From assembly GCA_001898255.1 (NCBI GenBank), contig MKTK01000038.1, forward strand, positions 437,229 to 501,228: DNA of 64,000 nt, written 5' to 3'. Below the pieces are notes generated by a model. It saw only the letters and a program-made list of their open reading frames with translations. It made no database searches and had not been told where the DNA came from. The DNA is from Chryseobacterium sp. 39-10 (lineage in GTDB: Bacteria; Bacteroidota; Bacteroidia; Flavobacteriales; Weeksellaceae). Position 1 is the first letter of the stretch. The number at the start of each line of letters is the position of its first letter. Positions 19,085-29,582 of this stretch are shown piece after piece. The position numbers and the translations under genes are program-made.

Positions 19085-19801
19085 ATGACACCTATTTTCC
19101 ATCTTAAAAGTTGTTCTTCTACTAATGACGAAATTGATACGTATTTACTTTATGAAAATATGGAAGGTGCAGCGATCTGCACTTTTAACCAAACTTCCGG
19201 CAAAGGACAATACGGTAATTCATGGCAAACTAAGGAAGATCTCAATATCGCTTACTCGCTCGCAATTCCTGAAGAGAAAATTGTCGTTCGCCAAGATTTA
19301 TTCAATTTTCGTACCGCCACGGTTTTACGTGCTTTTCTTGCCAATATGACCCGAGAACATGTGGAAGTGAAATGGCCAAACGATTTGATCATCCGCCAAA
19401 AAAAGATTGCCGGAATTTTAGTGGAGCGCAAAACCGTTGGAGGAAGATCGTATTTAGTGGTTGGTATTGGCCTGAATGTGCTGCAGGAAAATTTTCAAAA
19501 CCTTCCTAAAGCGGGATCATTGCTGATACAAACGGGAATGCGATTTGATTTGCCGGAGTTTTCTGAACACCTCAATCGGTACATGTCCGACCATTTAACG
19601 ATAGCAATAGCGGATGCTGAAATTGTGGAAGAAATCAATCAGTGGCTTTTTCGGAAAGATATCATTTCGGTGTTTGAAATTGCTGGAGTAAGACAAAATG
19701 GCATTATAACGAAAGTGGATGAGGACGGTTTCCTCTGGGTACAGCTGGAGAAAGACGATGTAAAGAAATTCTTTCACAAGGAAATAGAGTTGCTTTACTG
19801 A
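19085..19801 (+). CDS. birA: Biotin--[acetyl-CoA-carboxylase] ligase
   Basis: TSGKGQYGNSWQTKEDLNIAYSL, VKWPNDLIIRQKKIAGILVE, GIGLNV. Confidence 0.92.
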   Translation: MTPIFHLKSCSSTNDEIDTYLLYENMEGAAICTFNQTSGKGQYGNSWQTKEDLNIAYSLAIPEEKIVVRQDLFNFRTATVLRAFLANMTREHVEVKWPNDLIIRQKKIAGILVERKTVGGRSYLVVGIGLNVLQENFQNLPKAGSLLIQTGMRFDLPEFSEHLNRYMSDHLTIAIADAEIVEEINQWLFRKDIISVFEIAGVRQNGIITKVDEDGFLWVQLEKDDVKKFFHKEIELLY

Positions 19802-20892
19802 TTCGCCCGTTTGAAATACAGATACAGCGCAACCGGCCCGAAGATAATATTGGGAAGCCACATGGCAAAAAGGGGTGGCAGCGTTTTATTGGCAGAAACC
19901 ACTTTTAAAACTTCGAACGAAAACACGAAAACAAACGCCAACGCAATTCCTAATGCGAGGTTAAGACCAAGACCACCGCGTTTTTTTTGCGAAGACAGCG
20001 ACAAACCAAGTACGGTAAGAATAATAACCGAAATTGGCATTGAAGTACGCTGGTAAAGCTCATTGAGGTAATTATTGAGGTTGGCATTGCCCTTCTCTTT
20101 TTCCCGATTGATGAAGGTAATTAGGTCCGGTGTAGTTTTGTTCTGACCCAGCAGCACATCGGGGAACAGTTCTTCCGGCGGATGCCCGAAACTCTTGGTC
20201 ATATCATTGCCGTTGGCCAATTTTTCAGTTTGATCTTTGTTTATGGTTTTCTCAAGATAATTGCTGAGCAAAAAATGATTTTTCTCTTTTATCCAGCTAA
20301 AATCGCTTGCATTAAGTTGATAAATGAGTTTACGGTTTTTGTCGAATTTTTGATAAAAAAATCCCGATCCTCGTTTTTCTTTTTTATTATAGCTTTTAAT
20401 GAAGATATATTCTGTTTTTGAAAGTTGTGTGGCCACTTCCGAATTTCCGGTAAATTGCTGCCTGTCCATGGCGTTGTAGGTGTACGGCTCCAATTCGTTC
20501 TTTTTAACATTGGCTAGCGGCAACACATAATGGTTGAGCAGCAATGCGAAAATGGCAATAAAGCCGGAAGTGATAAAGTAAGGTCGTGCAAACCGGTGGA
20601 AGCTGGCTCCTGAACTGATGATTGCCACAATTTCGGTATTGTTCGCCATTCTTGAGGTGAAAAAAATAACCGAGATAAACACCAGAATCGACATAAAAGT
20701 AATGATCAAATTAATAATCCAGAACGGATAAAAATTGATGAGAAACTCGGTGACCGTAAAACCATTCGACTCAATTCTGGGTGCTTTGGCCTGCACATCA
20801 ATCACCAAGACAATAATCGTCAACAACCCCAGCATAAACCCGAAGGTGCCGAGGTATTTCTTAATAATGTAACGGTCGATGATGGTGAACAT
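19795..20892 (-). CDS. LptF/LptG (YjgP/YjgQ) family LPS export permease
   Basis: MFTIIDRYIIKKYLGTFGFMLGLLTIIVLVIDV...NNTEIVAIISSGASFHRFARPYF. Confidence 0.92.
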   Translation of the reverse strand: MFTIIDRYIIKKYLGTFGFMLGLLTIIVLVIDVQAKAPRIESNGFTVTEFLINFYPFWIINLIITFMSILVFISVIFFTSRMANNTEIVAIISSGASFHRFARPYFITSGFIAIFALLLNHYVLPLANVKKNELEPYTYNAMDRQQFTGNSEVATQLSKTEYIFIKSYNKKEKRGSGFFYQKFDKNRKLIYQLNASDFSWIKEKNHFLLSNYLEKTINKDQTEKLANGNDMTKSFGHPPEELFPDVLLGQNKTTPDLITFINREKEKGNANLNNYLNELYQRTSMPISVIILTVLGLSLSSQKKRGGLGLNLALGIALAFVFVFSFEVLKVVSANKTLPPLFAMWLPNIIFGPVALYLYFKRANQ

Positions 20893-20922
20893 TTCCTTAA
20901 TTGAGGTTGAATATATTTTGAT

Positions 20923-22059
20923 TTAAAGTCTTTGTTTAAGCACAGGAACGATGGAGTTTTTCCACTCGTAAAAATCTCCTGCGATAATGTGCTCACGTGC
21001 AACCTTCACTAAATCTAAATAGAAAGCCAGATTGTGGATGGAAGCGATTTGTTTAGACAAATACTCTTTGGAAACAAACAAATGCCGCACATACGCTTTT
21101 GAATATTCATGATCTACATAACTTGTACCGAACTCGTCCAGCGGCGAAAAATCACGTTTCCACTTTTCGTTCTTCATGCTCATCACGCCGTTCCAAGTAA
21201 AAAGCATAGCATTACGTGCATTTCTTGTTGGCATTACACAATCCATCATATCAATTCCCAAACCTATGGATTCCAATATGTTCCACGGGGTTCCTACACC
21301 CATTAAATAACGGGGTTTGTCTTTGGGTAAAATATCGGTCACTTCATTGGTGATGCGATACATTTCTTCTTCCGGTTCGCCCACCGAAAGTCCGCCAATA
21401 GCATTTCCTTCGGCGTTTTGTTCCGAAATGAATTCAGCGGAGATTTTCCTTAAATCCGAGTAAGTTGACCCTTGAACAATAGGGAAAAGTCGTTGCCGGT
21501 GTCCGTAAATTTCAGGGTTTTCTTTGCACCATTCAATGCATCTTTTCAGCCATCGGTGCGTCATTTCCATTGAGGTCTTGGCTTGGTTGTACTCGCAAGG
21601 ATAAGGCGTACATTCATCAAACGCCATAAAAATATCACCCCCAATTTGTCGTTGAATTTCCATTGATTTTTCCGGCGAAATGAAGTGATAACTTCCATCA
21701 ATGTGCGATTTGAATTTAACGCCCTCTTCACTCATCTTCCGGCTTGCTGAAAGAGAAAAAACCTGGTAACCACCAGAGTCGGTAAGGATGTTTCGATCCC
21801 AGTTCATGAACTGGTGCAAACCGCCTGCTTGCTCCATCACATCCATGGTAGGGCGCAAGTAGAGGTGGTAAGTGTTCCCAAGAATAATCTGCGCCTTAAT
21901 GTCGTCTCGCAGTTCTCTTTGGTGGACGGTTTTTACAGAAGCAACGGTTCCTACCGGCATAAAAATCGGGGTTTGGATCGTACCGTGATCAGTGGTAATA
22001 GTGCCGGCTCTTGCTTTCCCGGACGTGGTGTTGTTGATTTCGAAAAATGGCTTGGTCAT
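20923..22059 (-). CDS. tgt: tRNA guanosine(34) transglycosylase
   Basis: TPIFMPVGTVASVKTV, ILTDSGGYQVFSLS, GGLSVGEPEEEMYRI, YLMGVGTPWNILESIGLGIDMMDCVMPTRNARNA. Confidence 0.97.
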   Translation of the reverse strand: MTKPFFEINNTTSGKARAGTITTDHGTIQTPIFMPVGTVASVKTVHQRELRDDIKAQIILGNTYHLYLRPTMDVMEQAGGLHQFMNWDRNILTDSGGYQVFSLSASRKMSEEGVKFKSHIDGSYHFISPEKSMEIQRQIGGDIFMAFDECTPYPCEYNQAKTSMEMTHRWLKRCIEWCKENPEIYGHRQRLFPIVQGSTYSDLRKISAEFISEQNAEGNAIGGLSVGEPEEEMYRITNEVTDILPKDKPRYLMGVGTPWNILESIGLGIDMMDCVMPTRNARNAMLFTWNGVMSMKNEKWKRDFSPLDEFGTSYVDHEYSKAYVRHLFVSKEYLSKQIASIHNLAFYLDLVKVAREHIIAGDFYEWKNSIVPVLKQRL

Positions 22060-22062
22060 AAA

Positions 22063-22431
22063 TTATCTTGCAAAGGCGGGTCTGCCTTGTGTTTCTTTTA
22101 ATTTTTTCTCGATGTATTTTTTAGCGTTGGGATCTTTATTCAGCACAATTTCCTGTGCATTGTTAAGGATTTTTCCTACATCGCCTGTTGCAGTGTAGTA
22201 TTTATAACTGTCAATAAATGCGCGTGCCGAAATTTTATATTGCTGTAAAGTAATGCGTGTTGCATCTTCCAGATGGGCACTAGAATTGACCGAAATAAGC
22301 TGATCGTTCATTGCAAATTCAGCCACCAAGTCTGCCATTTTGTCTTTAGGTACTAAATTTTTGGGCTCATCAATCAGTTGAGAGCAACTCACCATTAAAC
22401 AGTAAAAAAGCAACAACATTAGTTTTTTCAT
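22063..22431 (-). CDS. DUF4296 domain-containing lipoprotein
   Basis: MKKLMLLLFYCLMVSCSQLIDEPKNLVPKDKMADLVAEFAMNDQL; overlaps the upstream glycosyltransferase stop by 4 nt (start at MKKLML). Confidence 0.78.
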   Translation of the reverse strand: MKKLMLLLFYCLMVSCSQLIDEPKNLVPKDKMADLVAEFAMNDQLISVNSSAHLEDATRITLQQYKISARAFIDSYKYYTATGDVGKILNNAQEIVLNKDPNAKKYIEKKLKETQGRPAFAR

Positions 22432-23144
22432 AGCTTTCCGATGAGCGATTTCCATTTAAGATTAAGTACGCCGAAAACTGCTTCATGAATGATGCCGCCG
22501 TTCATTTTGCTGGTTCCCAGTTCTCGGTTGGTGAAGATAATGGGAACTTCCGCGATTTTGAAGCCCTTACTGAAGGTTCGGAATTTCATCTCGATCTGAA
22601 AACCGTATCCTTTTAATTTCACTCGATCCAGGTCAATTTTTTCCAAAACCTTTCGCGAGAAACATACAAAACCGGCGGTAGGATCTTTAACGGGCATCCC
22701 AAGAATCGTACGTACGTAGATGGAAGCTCCATACGAAAGCAGGATTCTTCCCAGTGGCCAGTTCACAACATTAATCCCTTTTGAGTATCTTGAACCTACA
22801 CTTAAGTCGGCATTTTGGCATGCTATATACAAGCGATTCAGGTCGCTTGGGTTGTGCGAAAAATCGGCATCCATTTCGAAAATATAGTCGTAATTTTTTT
22901 CCAATGCCCATTTGAAACCATGGATGTATGCTTTTCCCAACCCATCTTTGGTTTGCCGCACCGTCATAAAAAGTTGTTCGGGATACATCGTTTGAAGTCG
23001 CTTCACAATTTCACCAGTTCCGTCAGGCGAAGAATCGTCGACCACTAAAATGTGATAACCCTCATTCAAACCAAAAACGGCGGAAATAATACGATCGATA
23101 TTTTCCTTTTCGTTGTAGGTGGGAATGATGACCAGTTTTTTCAT
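22428..23144 (-). CDS. Polyprenol monophosphomannose synthase-like family 2 glycosyltransferase
   Basis: VIIPTYNEKENIDRII, LVVDDSSPDGTGEI, EMDADFSHNP, SRYSKGINVVNWPLGRILLSYGAS. Confidence 0.92.
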   Translation of the reverse strand: MKKLVIIPTYNEKENIDRIISAVFGLNEGYHILVVDDSSPDGTGEIVKRLQTMYPEQLFMTVRQTKDGLGKAYIHGFKWALEKNYDYIFEMDADFSHNPSDLNRLYIACQNADLSVGSRYSKGINVVNWPLGRILLSYGASIYVRTILGMPVKDPTAGFVCFSRKVLEKIDLDRVKLKGYGFQIEMKFRTFSKGFKIAEVPIIFTNRELGTSKMNGGIIHEAVFGVLNLKWKSLIGKL

Positions 23145-23325
23145 TGGTGAATATAATTTGCAAAGATAATCTTTTATCGTTTTAGGAAGTGCTATAAATT
23201 TTAGGGTTCAAAGCCACCTTACTGTGAAGCGTGAATTACTCAGAACCAATTTGTTCTTGTTTAGAGGTCTTTAAAATAGACACCAGGTGGTGCCGGCAAT
23301 CATTGCGCCAAAAAGTTCGTTCAAT

Positions 23326-23994
23326 ATGTGTATTTTTGCAAAAAAAATCAAATTGATACGATTGGTGCAGCACAATGACTGGGTGGTTTTTATCCTTGTT
23401 GGCAGTATTTTTCTTTACATTTTCATGTTCTTGTCTCTCCAACGTGAGTCAACGGTCAAAGAGTTTCTGACTCAGAAGTTTGCTGACGCCACCAATAGTT
23501 TTCTGAGTTGGATCATCATTAGCGTCGTTTTTTGTGTTGTTTTGTCAGCGCTTCTTTCGCAGTTTATACCTCTTGTGCCCAAACGTGTGAGCGATATTCA
23601 TTTTTTTGGATACGAACTGAACAAGTTTGGTTTCACTTTTTTGTCGATTGGTGGTTTTTATATGATTAAAAATATTTTGTCTTATCTTTTTTTTGCCGGA
23701 ACTGGTTTTATCAAAAAATGGGAAATTTTTAGTTTTACGGTTTCACGATTTTACTTTGTAGCTTCGGTAGTGTTGATGATTTTGTGTTTGGCGAGCTTTT
23801 TTTACAATTTTAATAAACTACAGCTGGCTGATTATATCTTTGGTGCAATGGTTACCATGCTCATACTGAAGCAGTTTTTCTATATCTTCCACATGAACAA
23901 TATCTTACCCGAAAAATGGTATTATAAATTTTTGTATATTTGCACGCTCCAAATTGTACCATATTTGGTACTATGGAAGGTATTATTCTTTTAA
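23326..23994 (+). CDS. DUF4271 domain-containing membrane protein
   Basis: LVQHNDWVVFILVGSIFLYIFMF N-terminus, multiple TM helices, directly upstream of hemD. Start is approximate (track ORF 23287). Confidence 0.8.
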   Translation: MCIFAKKIKLIRLVQHNDWVVFILVGSIFLYIFMFLSLQRESTVKEFLTQKFADATNSFLSWIIISVVFCVVLSALLSQFIPLVPKRVSDIHFFGYELNKFGFTFLSIGGFYMIKNILSYLFFAGTGFIKKWEIFSFTVSRFYFVASVVLMILCLASFFYNFNKLQLADYIFGAMVTMLILKQFFYIFHMNNILPEKWYYKFLYICTLQIVPYLVLWKVLFF

Positions 23995-24006
23995 CATAAA
24001 TTCGGG

Positions 24007-24747
24007 ATGAAAATTAAATCTATATTGGTTTCACAACCTGCGCCAAGTGAATCTTCACCTTATATCGAAATTGCGAAAAAAGAAAAAATCAAAATTGATT
24101 TTAAACCTTTTATCCACGTTCAAGGTGTAGATGCAAAAGAATTAAGAACTCAGAAAATTGATCTGTCTCAGTACACGGGTGTTATCTTCACCAGCAAAAA
24201 TGCCGTAGATCATTATTTTCGCTTGGCAGAGGAAATGCGTTTTTCTGTGCCCGATTCGATGAGGTACATCTGCCAGTCGGAGGCCATTGCCAATTATCTG
24301 CAGAAGCATATTGTTTACCGCAAGAGAAAAATTGCATTTGGCGATAAAACCTTTGCCGATTTGGCACCGCTTTTTAAGAAATTTCCCAACGAGAAATACC
24401 TATTGCCTTCATCCGATATTTTGAGCCCGGATATTGTAAAAATTCTGGATGCATCACCCATCGAATGGACAAGAGCCACCATGTACAGAACGGTATGCAG
24501 CGACTTGAGCGATACCCAAGTTGCCGATTATGATATGTTGGTATTCTTCTCTCCACAGGGAATTAAATCGCTTGCCGAGAATTTTAAAGACTTTAAACAG
24601 AACGACACCAAAATTGCAGTTTTCGGAACCTCTACAGAGCAGGCCGCCAAGGATGCGGGTTTACGAGTGGATGTTATGGCACCAAGCAAAGAAACACCAA
24701 GCATGACGATGGCCATTGAAAAATACATCAGGAATATGAATAAATAA
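24007..24747 (+). CDS. hemD: Uroporphyrinogen-III synthase
   Basis: VIFTSKNAVDHYFRLAEEM, MLVFFSPQGIKSLAENF, IAVFGTSTEQAAKDAGL. Confidence 0.88.
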   Translation: MKIKSILVSQPAPSESSPYIEIAKKEKIKIDFKPFIHVQGVDAKELRTQKIDLSQYTGVIFTSKNAVDHYFRLAEEMRFSVPDSMRYICQSEAIANYLQKHIVYRKRKIAFGDKTFADLAPLFKKFPNEKYLLPSSDILSPDIVKILDASPIEWTRATMYRTVCSDLSDTQVADYDMLVFFSPQGIKSLAENFKDFKQNDTKIAVFGTSTEQAAKDAGLRVDVMAPSKETPSMTMAIEKYIRNMNK

Positions 24748-24767
24748 TGTCCTGAAACAATATTCAT

Positions 24768-24800
24768 AAACCGTTTTTCATTTCCGTGAAAACGGTTTTT
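24768..24800 (+). terminator. Rho-independent terminator after hemD
   Basis: AAACCGTTTTTCA / TGAAAACGGTTT stem plus T-run. Confidence 0.8.
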
Positions 24801-24870
24801 TATTTTAATTTAATCTTAACTTTACGCGCTTTTACAGTTGAAAGCAAATTTTAAAAGTAATCTCCTCCCG

Positions 24871-26919
24871 ATGAATCCGCCGAAAGCAACCTTAATTGAT
24901 AAAATTCTCGAAATCCATGGTGATCGCCGCATTGACCCTTATTTTTGGATGAATGAGCGAGAAAATCCTGACGTCATTACCTATCTGGAAGAAGAAAACA
25001 GCTATTGCGATTTCGTGATGAAGGATACCGAAGATTTGCAACAGCAACTTTTCGATGAAATGAAGGCGCGATACAAAGAAGACGATCAGTCGCTGCCGTA
25101 TTTCTTCAACTCCTATTGGTACATTGTGCGATTCGAGAAAGGAAAAGAATATCCCATTTTCAGTAGAAAAAAAGATACGCTTGACAATGAAGAGGAAATT
25201 CTGATTGATGTAAATGTGTTGGCAGAAGGGCAGAAGTTTTTTGAAGTGGGCAGTGTTGCCGTGTCGCCCGATAATCAATTGATGAGTTTTTCAACCGATA
25301 ATTTTGGAAGAAGAATCTATACCTTACAATTTAAAAACCTGAAGACAGGTAAAATTTTGCAGGATCAAATTGCCAATACAACAGGGAAAGCCGTTTGGGC
25401 CAATGATAATGAACATGTTTTTTACATTCGGAAAGACAAGAGTTTACGGGCGTTTCAGGTGTATATGCATCAGTTAGGCACCGATTCTTCGCAAGATGTT
25501 ATGGTGTATCATGAAGAAGATGATACCTTCGATGTTAATCTCTTTAAATCCAAATCGCTTGAATATATTTTTATTTCCAGTTCCAGTACGATTTCTGATG
25601 AACAGCGTTTTATTCCAGCCGACAATGTTTTGGCATCGTGGAAAATCGTGCAGCCCCGAACCAAGGATTTAGAATATTCTGTAGAGCATTTTGGTGATGA
25701 ATTTTACATTATTACCAATGCAGACGGTGCCACAAACTTCAAAATCGTCAAAACAAAGTTAAATGAGCCCAGCATAAAAAACTGGGTGGATGTAATTCCT
25801 CATCGTAAAGATGTGCTGTTGGAAGGATTCGAAATCTTCCAAAATTATCTGGTGTTGGAAGAACGGAAAGAAGGGTTGCTGCAAATCAGGATTATTGACA
25901 ATCAGCAACACACCGAGCATTACCTTCCTTTTTCTGATCCAACCTACACTGCCTATATCGGTTTGAACTTGGAGTTTGATACCCAAAAATTGCGCTACGG
26001 TTACACATCATTAACCATGCCCAATTCCACACTGGAGTATGATATGAAAGAAAAAACCACCAAACTCCTGAAACAACAGGAGGTTTTGGGCGGGAATTTC
26101 CATACGGAAAACTATATTTCCGAAAGAATTTGGGCGCCTTCTCGTGATGGGCAATCCCGTATTCCTATTTCTTTGGTCTATCATAAAGACACGGTAAAGT
26201 CAGCAGAAACGCCACTGCTTTTGTATGGTTACGGAAGTTATGGGCATACCGTTGACGCCAGTTTTTCGAATGTTCGATTGTCCATATTGGATCGCGGCTT
26301 TATTTATGCCATTGCACACATCCGAGGCGGCGAATATTTGGGCAGAGAGTGGTATGAAGATGGCAAAATGCTGCACAAAAAGAATACTTTTTATGATTTT
26401 TTGGATGCTGGTCGCTTTTTGACGGAACAAAAATACACTTCCCCTAAGCATCTTTACGCGATGGGTGGTTCTGCCGGCGGATTGTTGATGGGCGTTATTG
26501 TGAATGAGGAACCAACACTCTTCAATGGTATTGTCGCCCAGGTACCTTTTGTAGACGTGGTGACGACGATGCTTGACGAAACAATTCCTTTAACAACGGG
26601 AGAGTTCGATGAATGGGGGAACCCGAAAAACAAAAAGTATTATAACTACATGAAATCATATTCTCCTTATGATAATGTTGCACCACAAGATTATCCCAAT
26701 ATGCTCATTACCACAGGGTTTAACGATTCGCAAGTTCAATATTGGGAACCGGCCAAATGGACGGCAAAATTACGCGAATTAAAAACAGATGGCAATATCC
26801 TGCTTTTCAAAACCGATATGAGTTCCGGTCACGGTGGTGCAAGTGGAAGATTTGAATCGTTAAAGGAAGATGCGCTGGAATATGCGTTTTTATTTAAATT
26901 GGAAGGGATTAAACAGTAA
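24871..26919 (+). CDS. S9 family prolyl oligopeptidase (oligopeptidase B-like)
   Basis: PYFWMNERENPDVITYLEEEN, AIAHIRGGEYLGREWYEDGKM, GGSAGGLLMG (nucleophile Ser), FDEWGNP, SGHGGASGRF. Confidence 0.95.
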   Translation: MNPPKATLIDKILEIHGDRRIDPYFWMNERENPDVITYLEEENSYCDFVMKDTEDLQQQLFDEMKARYKEDDQSLPYFFNSYWYIVRFEKGKEYPIFSRKKDTLDNEEEILIDVNVLAEGQKFFEVGSVAVSPDNQLMSFSTDNFGRRIYTLQFKNLKTGKILQDQIANTTGKAVWANDNEHVFYIRKDKSLRAFQVYMHQLGTDSSQDVMVYHEEDDTFDVNLFKSKSLEYIFISSSSTISDEQRFIPADNVLASWKIVQPRTKDLEYSVEHFGDEFYIITNADGATNFKIVKTKLNEPSIKNWVDVIPHRKDVLLEGFEIFQNYLVLEERKEGLLQIRIIDNQQHTEHYLPFSDPTYTAYIGLNLEFDTQKLRYGYTSLTMPNSTLEYDMKEKTTKLLKQQEVLGGNFHTENYISERIWAPSRDGQSRIPISLVYHKDTVKSAETPLLLYGYGSYGHTVDASFSNVRLSILDRGFIYAIAHIRGGEYLGREWYEDGKMLHKKNTFYDFLDAGRFLTEQKYTSPKHLYAMGGSAGGLLMGVIVNEEPTLFNGIVAQVPFVDVVTTMLDETIPLTTGEFDEWGNPKNKKYYNYMKSYSPYDNVAPQDYPNMLITTGFNDSQVQYWEPAKWTAKLRELKTDGNILLFKTDMSSGHGGASGRFESLKEDALEYAFLFKLEGIKQ

Positions 26920-26930
26920 AACCGTTGGCA

Positions 26931-27287
26931 ATGACTTTAAAAAGTATGACAGAAGCACAGCTTTGGGAAAAAGTAGAACATTTTTTTGAAGATAATTTTG
27001 GTACCGAAAAGCATCCGGCAATAGACACGATTTTATTTTTAATCGGTTTGCAGGAATTGGGCAGTGGCCAGCAAAAGTACACCAAAGACGATAAGTTGAA
27101 CATGCTTCATATTGCCGTTTGCCGCCTTTTAGAACCATTCGGGTATTATCGGTTTTCGCACTATGATGATGATGGATACCCGCATTTTGAAGTGTTGGAA
27201 GCTATGCCGGAACTGAAACCAAACGAGCAACAGATCCTCATGAAAAAAGCAGTAATTCAGTATTTCATTGACGAAGATTTGTTTTAG
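26931..27287 (+). CDS. Conserved hypothetical protein
   Basis: Intact 118-codon ORF (MTLKSMTEAQLWEKVEHFFEDNFG...) 12 nt downstream of the S9 peptidase. Confidence 0.7.
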   Translation: MTLKSMTEAQLWEKVEHFFEDNFGTEKHPAIDTILFLIGLQELGSGQQKYTKDDKLNMLHIAVCRLLEPFGYYRFSHYDDDGYPHFEVLEAMPELKPNEQQILMKKAVIQYFIDEDLF

Positions 27288-27293
27288 AGAAGC

Positions 27294-27731
27294 TTATTTC
27301 CCGGAAAGTATATCTTCCAGTTGATTCAGCTGTGCTTGTAATCCTGCTTCAAATCCCATTTCCAAAGTTGCCTGCAGGTCTACTGCGCTATTAAAGAATA
27401 AATTCACAGTAAGCTTTGTACCTTCGCTGATTCCTGTAAAACCAATGAGCCAATTCACCATAGGGATGTTATGTTGTGGCTTGCCGTCTTGGTCGGTCGA
27501 AAAATCGGTCATGGCGATCATTCTGTGGTGGGTTACTTCATTGTAATTCACTCCGGCATAGAATTTTTCGTCTTCAGGACTCACCAGTGCGAAGTTCCAC
27601 TTGCCACCCGGCACAAAATCAAAATTGACCGTTTCACATTTCCAGGGCTGTGGTGCCCACCATTTGTCCAGCAACGTCGAATTTGAAAAGTGCGACCAAA
27701 CTGCCGCTACATCACAATTGTAGATTTTCAT
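27294..27731 (-). CDS. SRPBCC/AHSA1 domain-containing protein
   Basis: VWSHFSNSTLLDKWWAPQPWKCETVNFDFVPGGKWNFALVSPEDEKFYAGVNYNEV. Start is approximate (track ORF to 27785). Confidence 0.85.
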   Translation of the reverse strand: MKIYNCDVAAVWSHFSNSTLLDKWWAPQPWKCETVNFDFVPGGKWNFALVSPEDEKFYAGVNYNEVTHHRMIAMTDFSTDQDGKPQHNIPMVNWLIGFTGISEGTKLTVNLFFNSAVDLQATLEMGFEAGLQAQLNQLEDILSGK

Positions 27732-27964
27732 AATATAGCAGGAAAGTTGCGCTTCGTCAACAGTAAAAATAATAGGAGAGTTCATTCTTTCAATTTTACT
27801 TCAAAACTAATGATAATTTCCTCACTATTCACCAGTCAGAATTATTTTTAATGTTCGCAATAAATTGTTAAATGATTCGTTTTTAAGAAAAATTTAATAA
27901 TTTAATTTGGCATTATTTATGTTAATAATCTTAAAATGATTAATTTTAACAATTAAAATCAAAA

Positions 27965-29515
27965 ATGACCGTCAACAATAAGTTTATTCCGTTTATTTCT
28001 GTATTGATGACCATCTCGATGATCGTTTTCGTTACCCTTCAGCTGTATTGGCTCAAGGAACTGTATGGTGCACTGAATCAGGATTTTTCAAACAAAGTTT
28101 ATTCCGCAATGGAGTCTTCTACAGCTAAGATTTCGCAACTCGAAGTTGATAAATACCTGAACAAGGATCATAAGAATTTCGGAAAAACCATTGTGAGCAA
28201 CAGCAATCAACCGACGCAGACCTATATTCAGCAGAACAGTGATTCAGCCAACCGCTCTACCATTACTTTTCAGAAGAGTATTGTTGAGAACCAAAATATT
28301 CCCATTTCCCGAAAAGGCGACAGTTTGAAACTCACCAAACTCTACACCGATGAGGGAATTCTGAAAATTAAAAAAGAAAACAGCGCCGAACCACTCACCG
28401 CGCAACTGAGCAAAGACATTAGCAACAATACCTATGCGCTACGGGAATTTGCCAAACTCAGCGCATCCAACTTACCGATTGAGAAAAGAGTTGATCAAAA
28501 AACCATTGATTCGGTTGTTTCCAATGAGTTGAAAATGAATGGGCTGCAGACCAAATTTGGATTCGCGGTGATGAACAACAAAAATGAAATGACCAAAGTG
28601 TCTAATGATATTTTTAAAGATCAGAAAGACAAGAACAGTTACACGTATCCACTGTTTACCGATAGCAAAGATCAAACACTTTACACGCTGGCGTTGGTTT
28701 TTCCTCGAAAAGATTATTCGCTTGCCAAAAGTAATTTGCCGATGTTGCTGGGAACGTTCATGTCGTTGCTCACTATTTTGGGGATTTACATTATCTCCAT
28801 TAATTATATGATGAGGCAAAAGAAAATTGCAGAGATTAAAACCGACTTTATCAATAATATGTCGCATGAGTTCAAAACGCCTTTGGCCACTATTTCAGTG
28901 GCGACAGACTCCTTGAGTAATGATAAAATAGCGACCAATCCGGAGAAAGTGAAATACTACTCGCAACTCATTAAACAAGAAAATCTTCGGATGAAGAAAC
29001 AGGTCGAAAATGTGCTGAACATGTCGAAACTAGAGCGAAACGAGGTGAAATTGTTTCTTAAGGAAACCGATGTTCGAGTTTTGATCAAAAAAATTACTGA
29101 GTCGTTCGGGCTTATTGTAGCCCAGCGAAATGGGGTGCTAACGCAGGAGTTCAATACACACCAATATGTTTTTAAAATTGATGAATTCCATATTTCCAAT
29201 GCATTGGTGAATCTTTTAGATAATGCCAATAAATATTCGCCAGACAAACCTGAGATTAAAGTGAGTACCCGAAACGAGGGAAACTGGTACGTCATTGAAA
29301 TAGCCGATAAAGGAATGGGTATGGATACCCAGAATAGAGGAAAAATCTTTGAAAAATTTTTCCGCGAGGAAACGGGTAATATTCATAATGTAAAAGGACA
29401 GGGACTTGGCTTGTCTTATGTGAAGAAGATTGTGGAATTGCACAAAGGACAAGTCATTGTGGATTCTACCAAAGGAGTGGGCAGTGTATTTACCATAAAA
29501 TTACCGATGTCGTGA
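27965..29515 (+). CDS. Sensor histidine kinase (RprX-like)
   Basis: Two TM segments, HisKA FINNMSHEFKTPLATISVA, HATPase_c NALVNLLDNANKYSPDKP and GQGLGLSYVKKIVELHKG. Confidence 0.95.
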   Translation: MTVNNKFIPFISVLMTISMIVFVTLQLYWLKELYGALNQDFSNKVYSAMESSTAKISQLEVDKYLNKDHKNFGKTIVSNSNQPTQTYIQQNSDSANRSTITFQKSIVENQNIPISRKGDSLKLTKLYTDEGILKIKKENSAEPLTAQLSKDISNNTYALREFAKLSASNLPIEKRVDQKTIDSVVSNELKMNGLQTKFGFAVMNNKNEMTKVSNDIFKDQKDKNSYTYPLFTDSKDQTLYTLALVFPRKDYSLAKSNLPMLLGTFMSLLTILGIYIISINYMMRQKKIAEIKTDFINNMSHEFKTPLATISVATDSLSNDKIATNPEKVKYYSQLIKQENLRMKKQVENVLNMSKLERNEVKLFLKETDVRVLIKKITESFGLIVAQRNGVLTQEFNTHQYVFKIDEFHISNALVNLLDNANKYSPDKPEIKVSTRNEGNWYVIEIADKGMGMDTQNRGKIFEKFFREETGNIHNVKGQGLGLSYVKKIVELHKGQVIVDSTKGVGSVFTIKLPMS

Positions 29516-29582
29516 TGATATAATAACAAAGAAAACTGCATTCATTTTGCGGTTCAAAACTATTAAATAAAAATAAAAAAAT

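Noticed and set aside
24838-24870. TTG-initiated extension of the S9 peptidase
   Set aside because: MNPPKATLIDKILEIHGDRRIDPYFWM at 24871 is the more typical start for this family.
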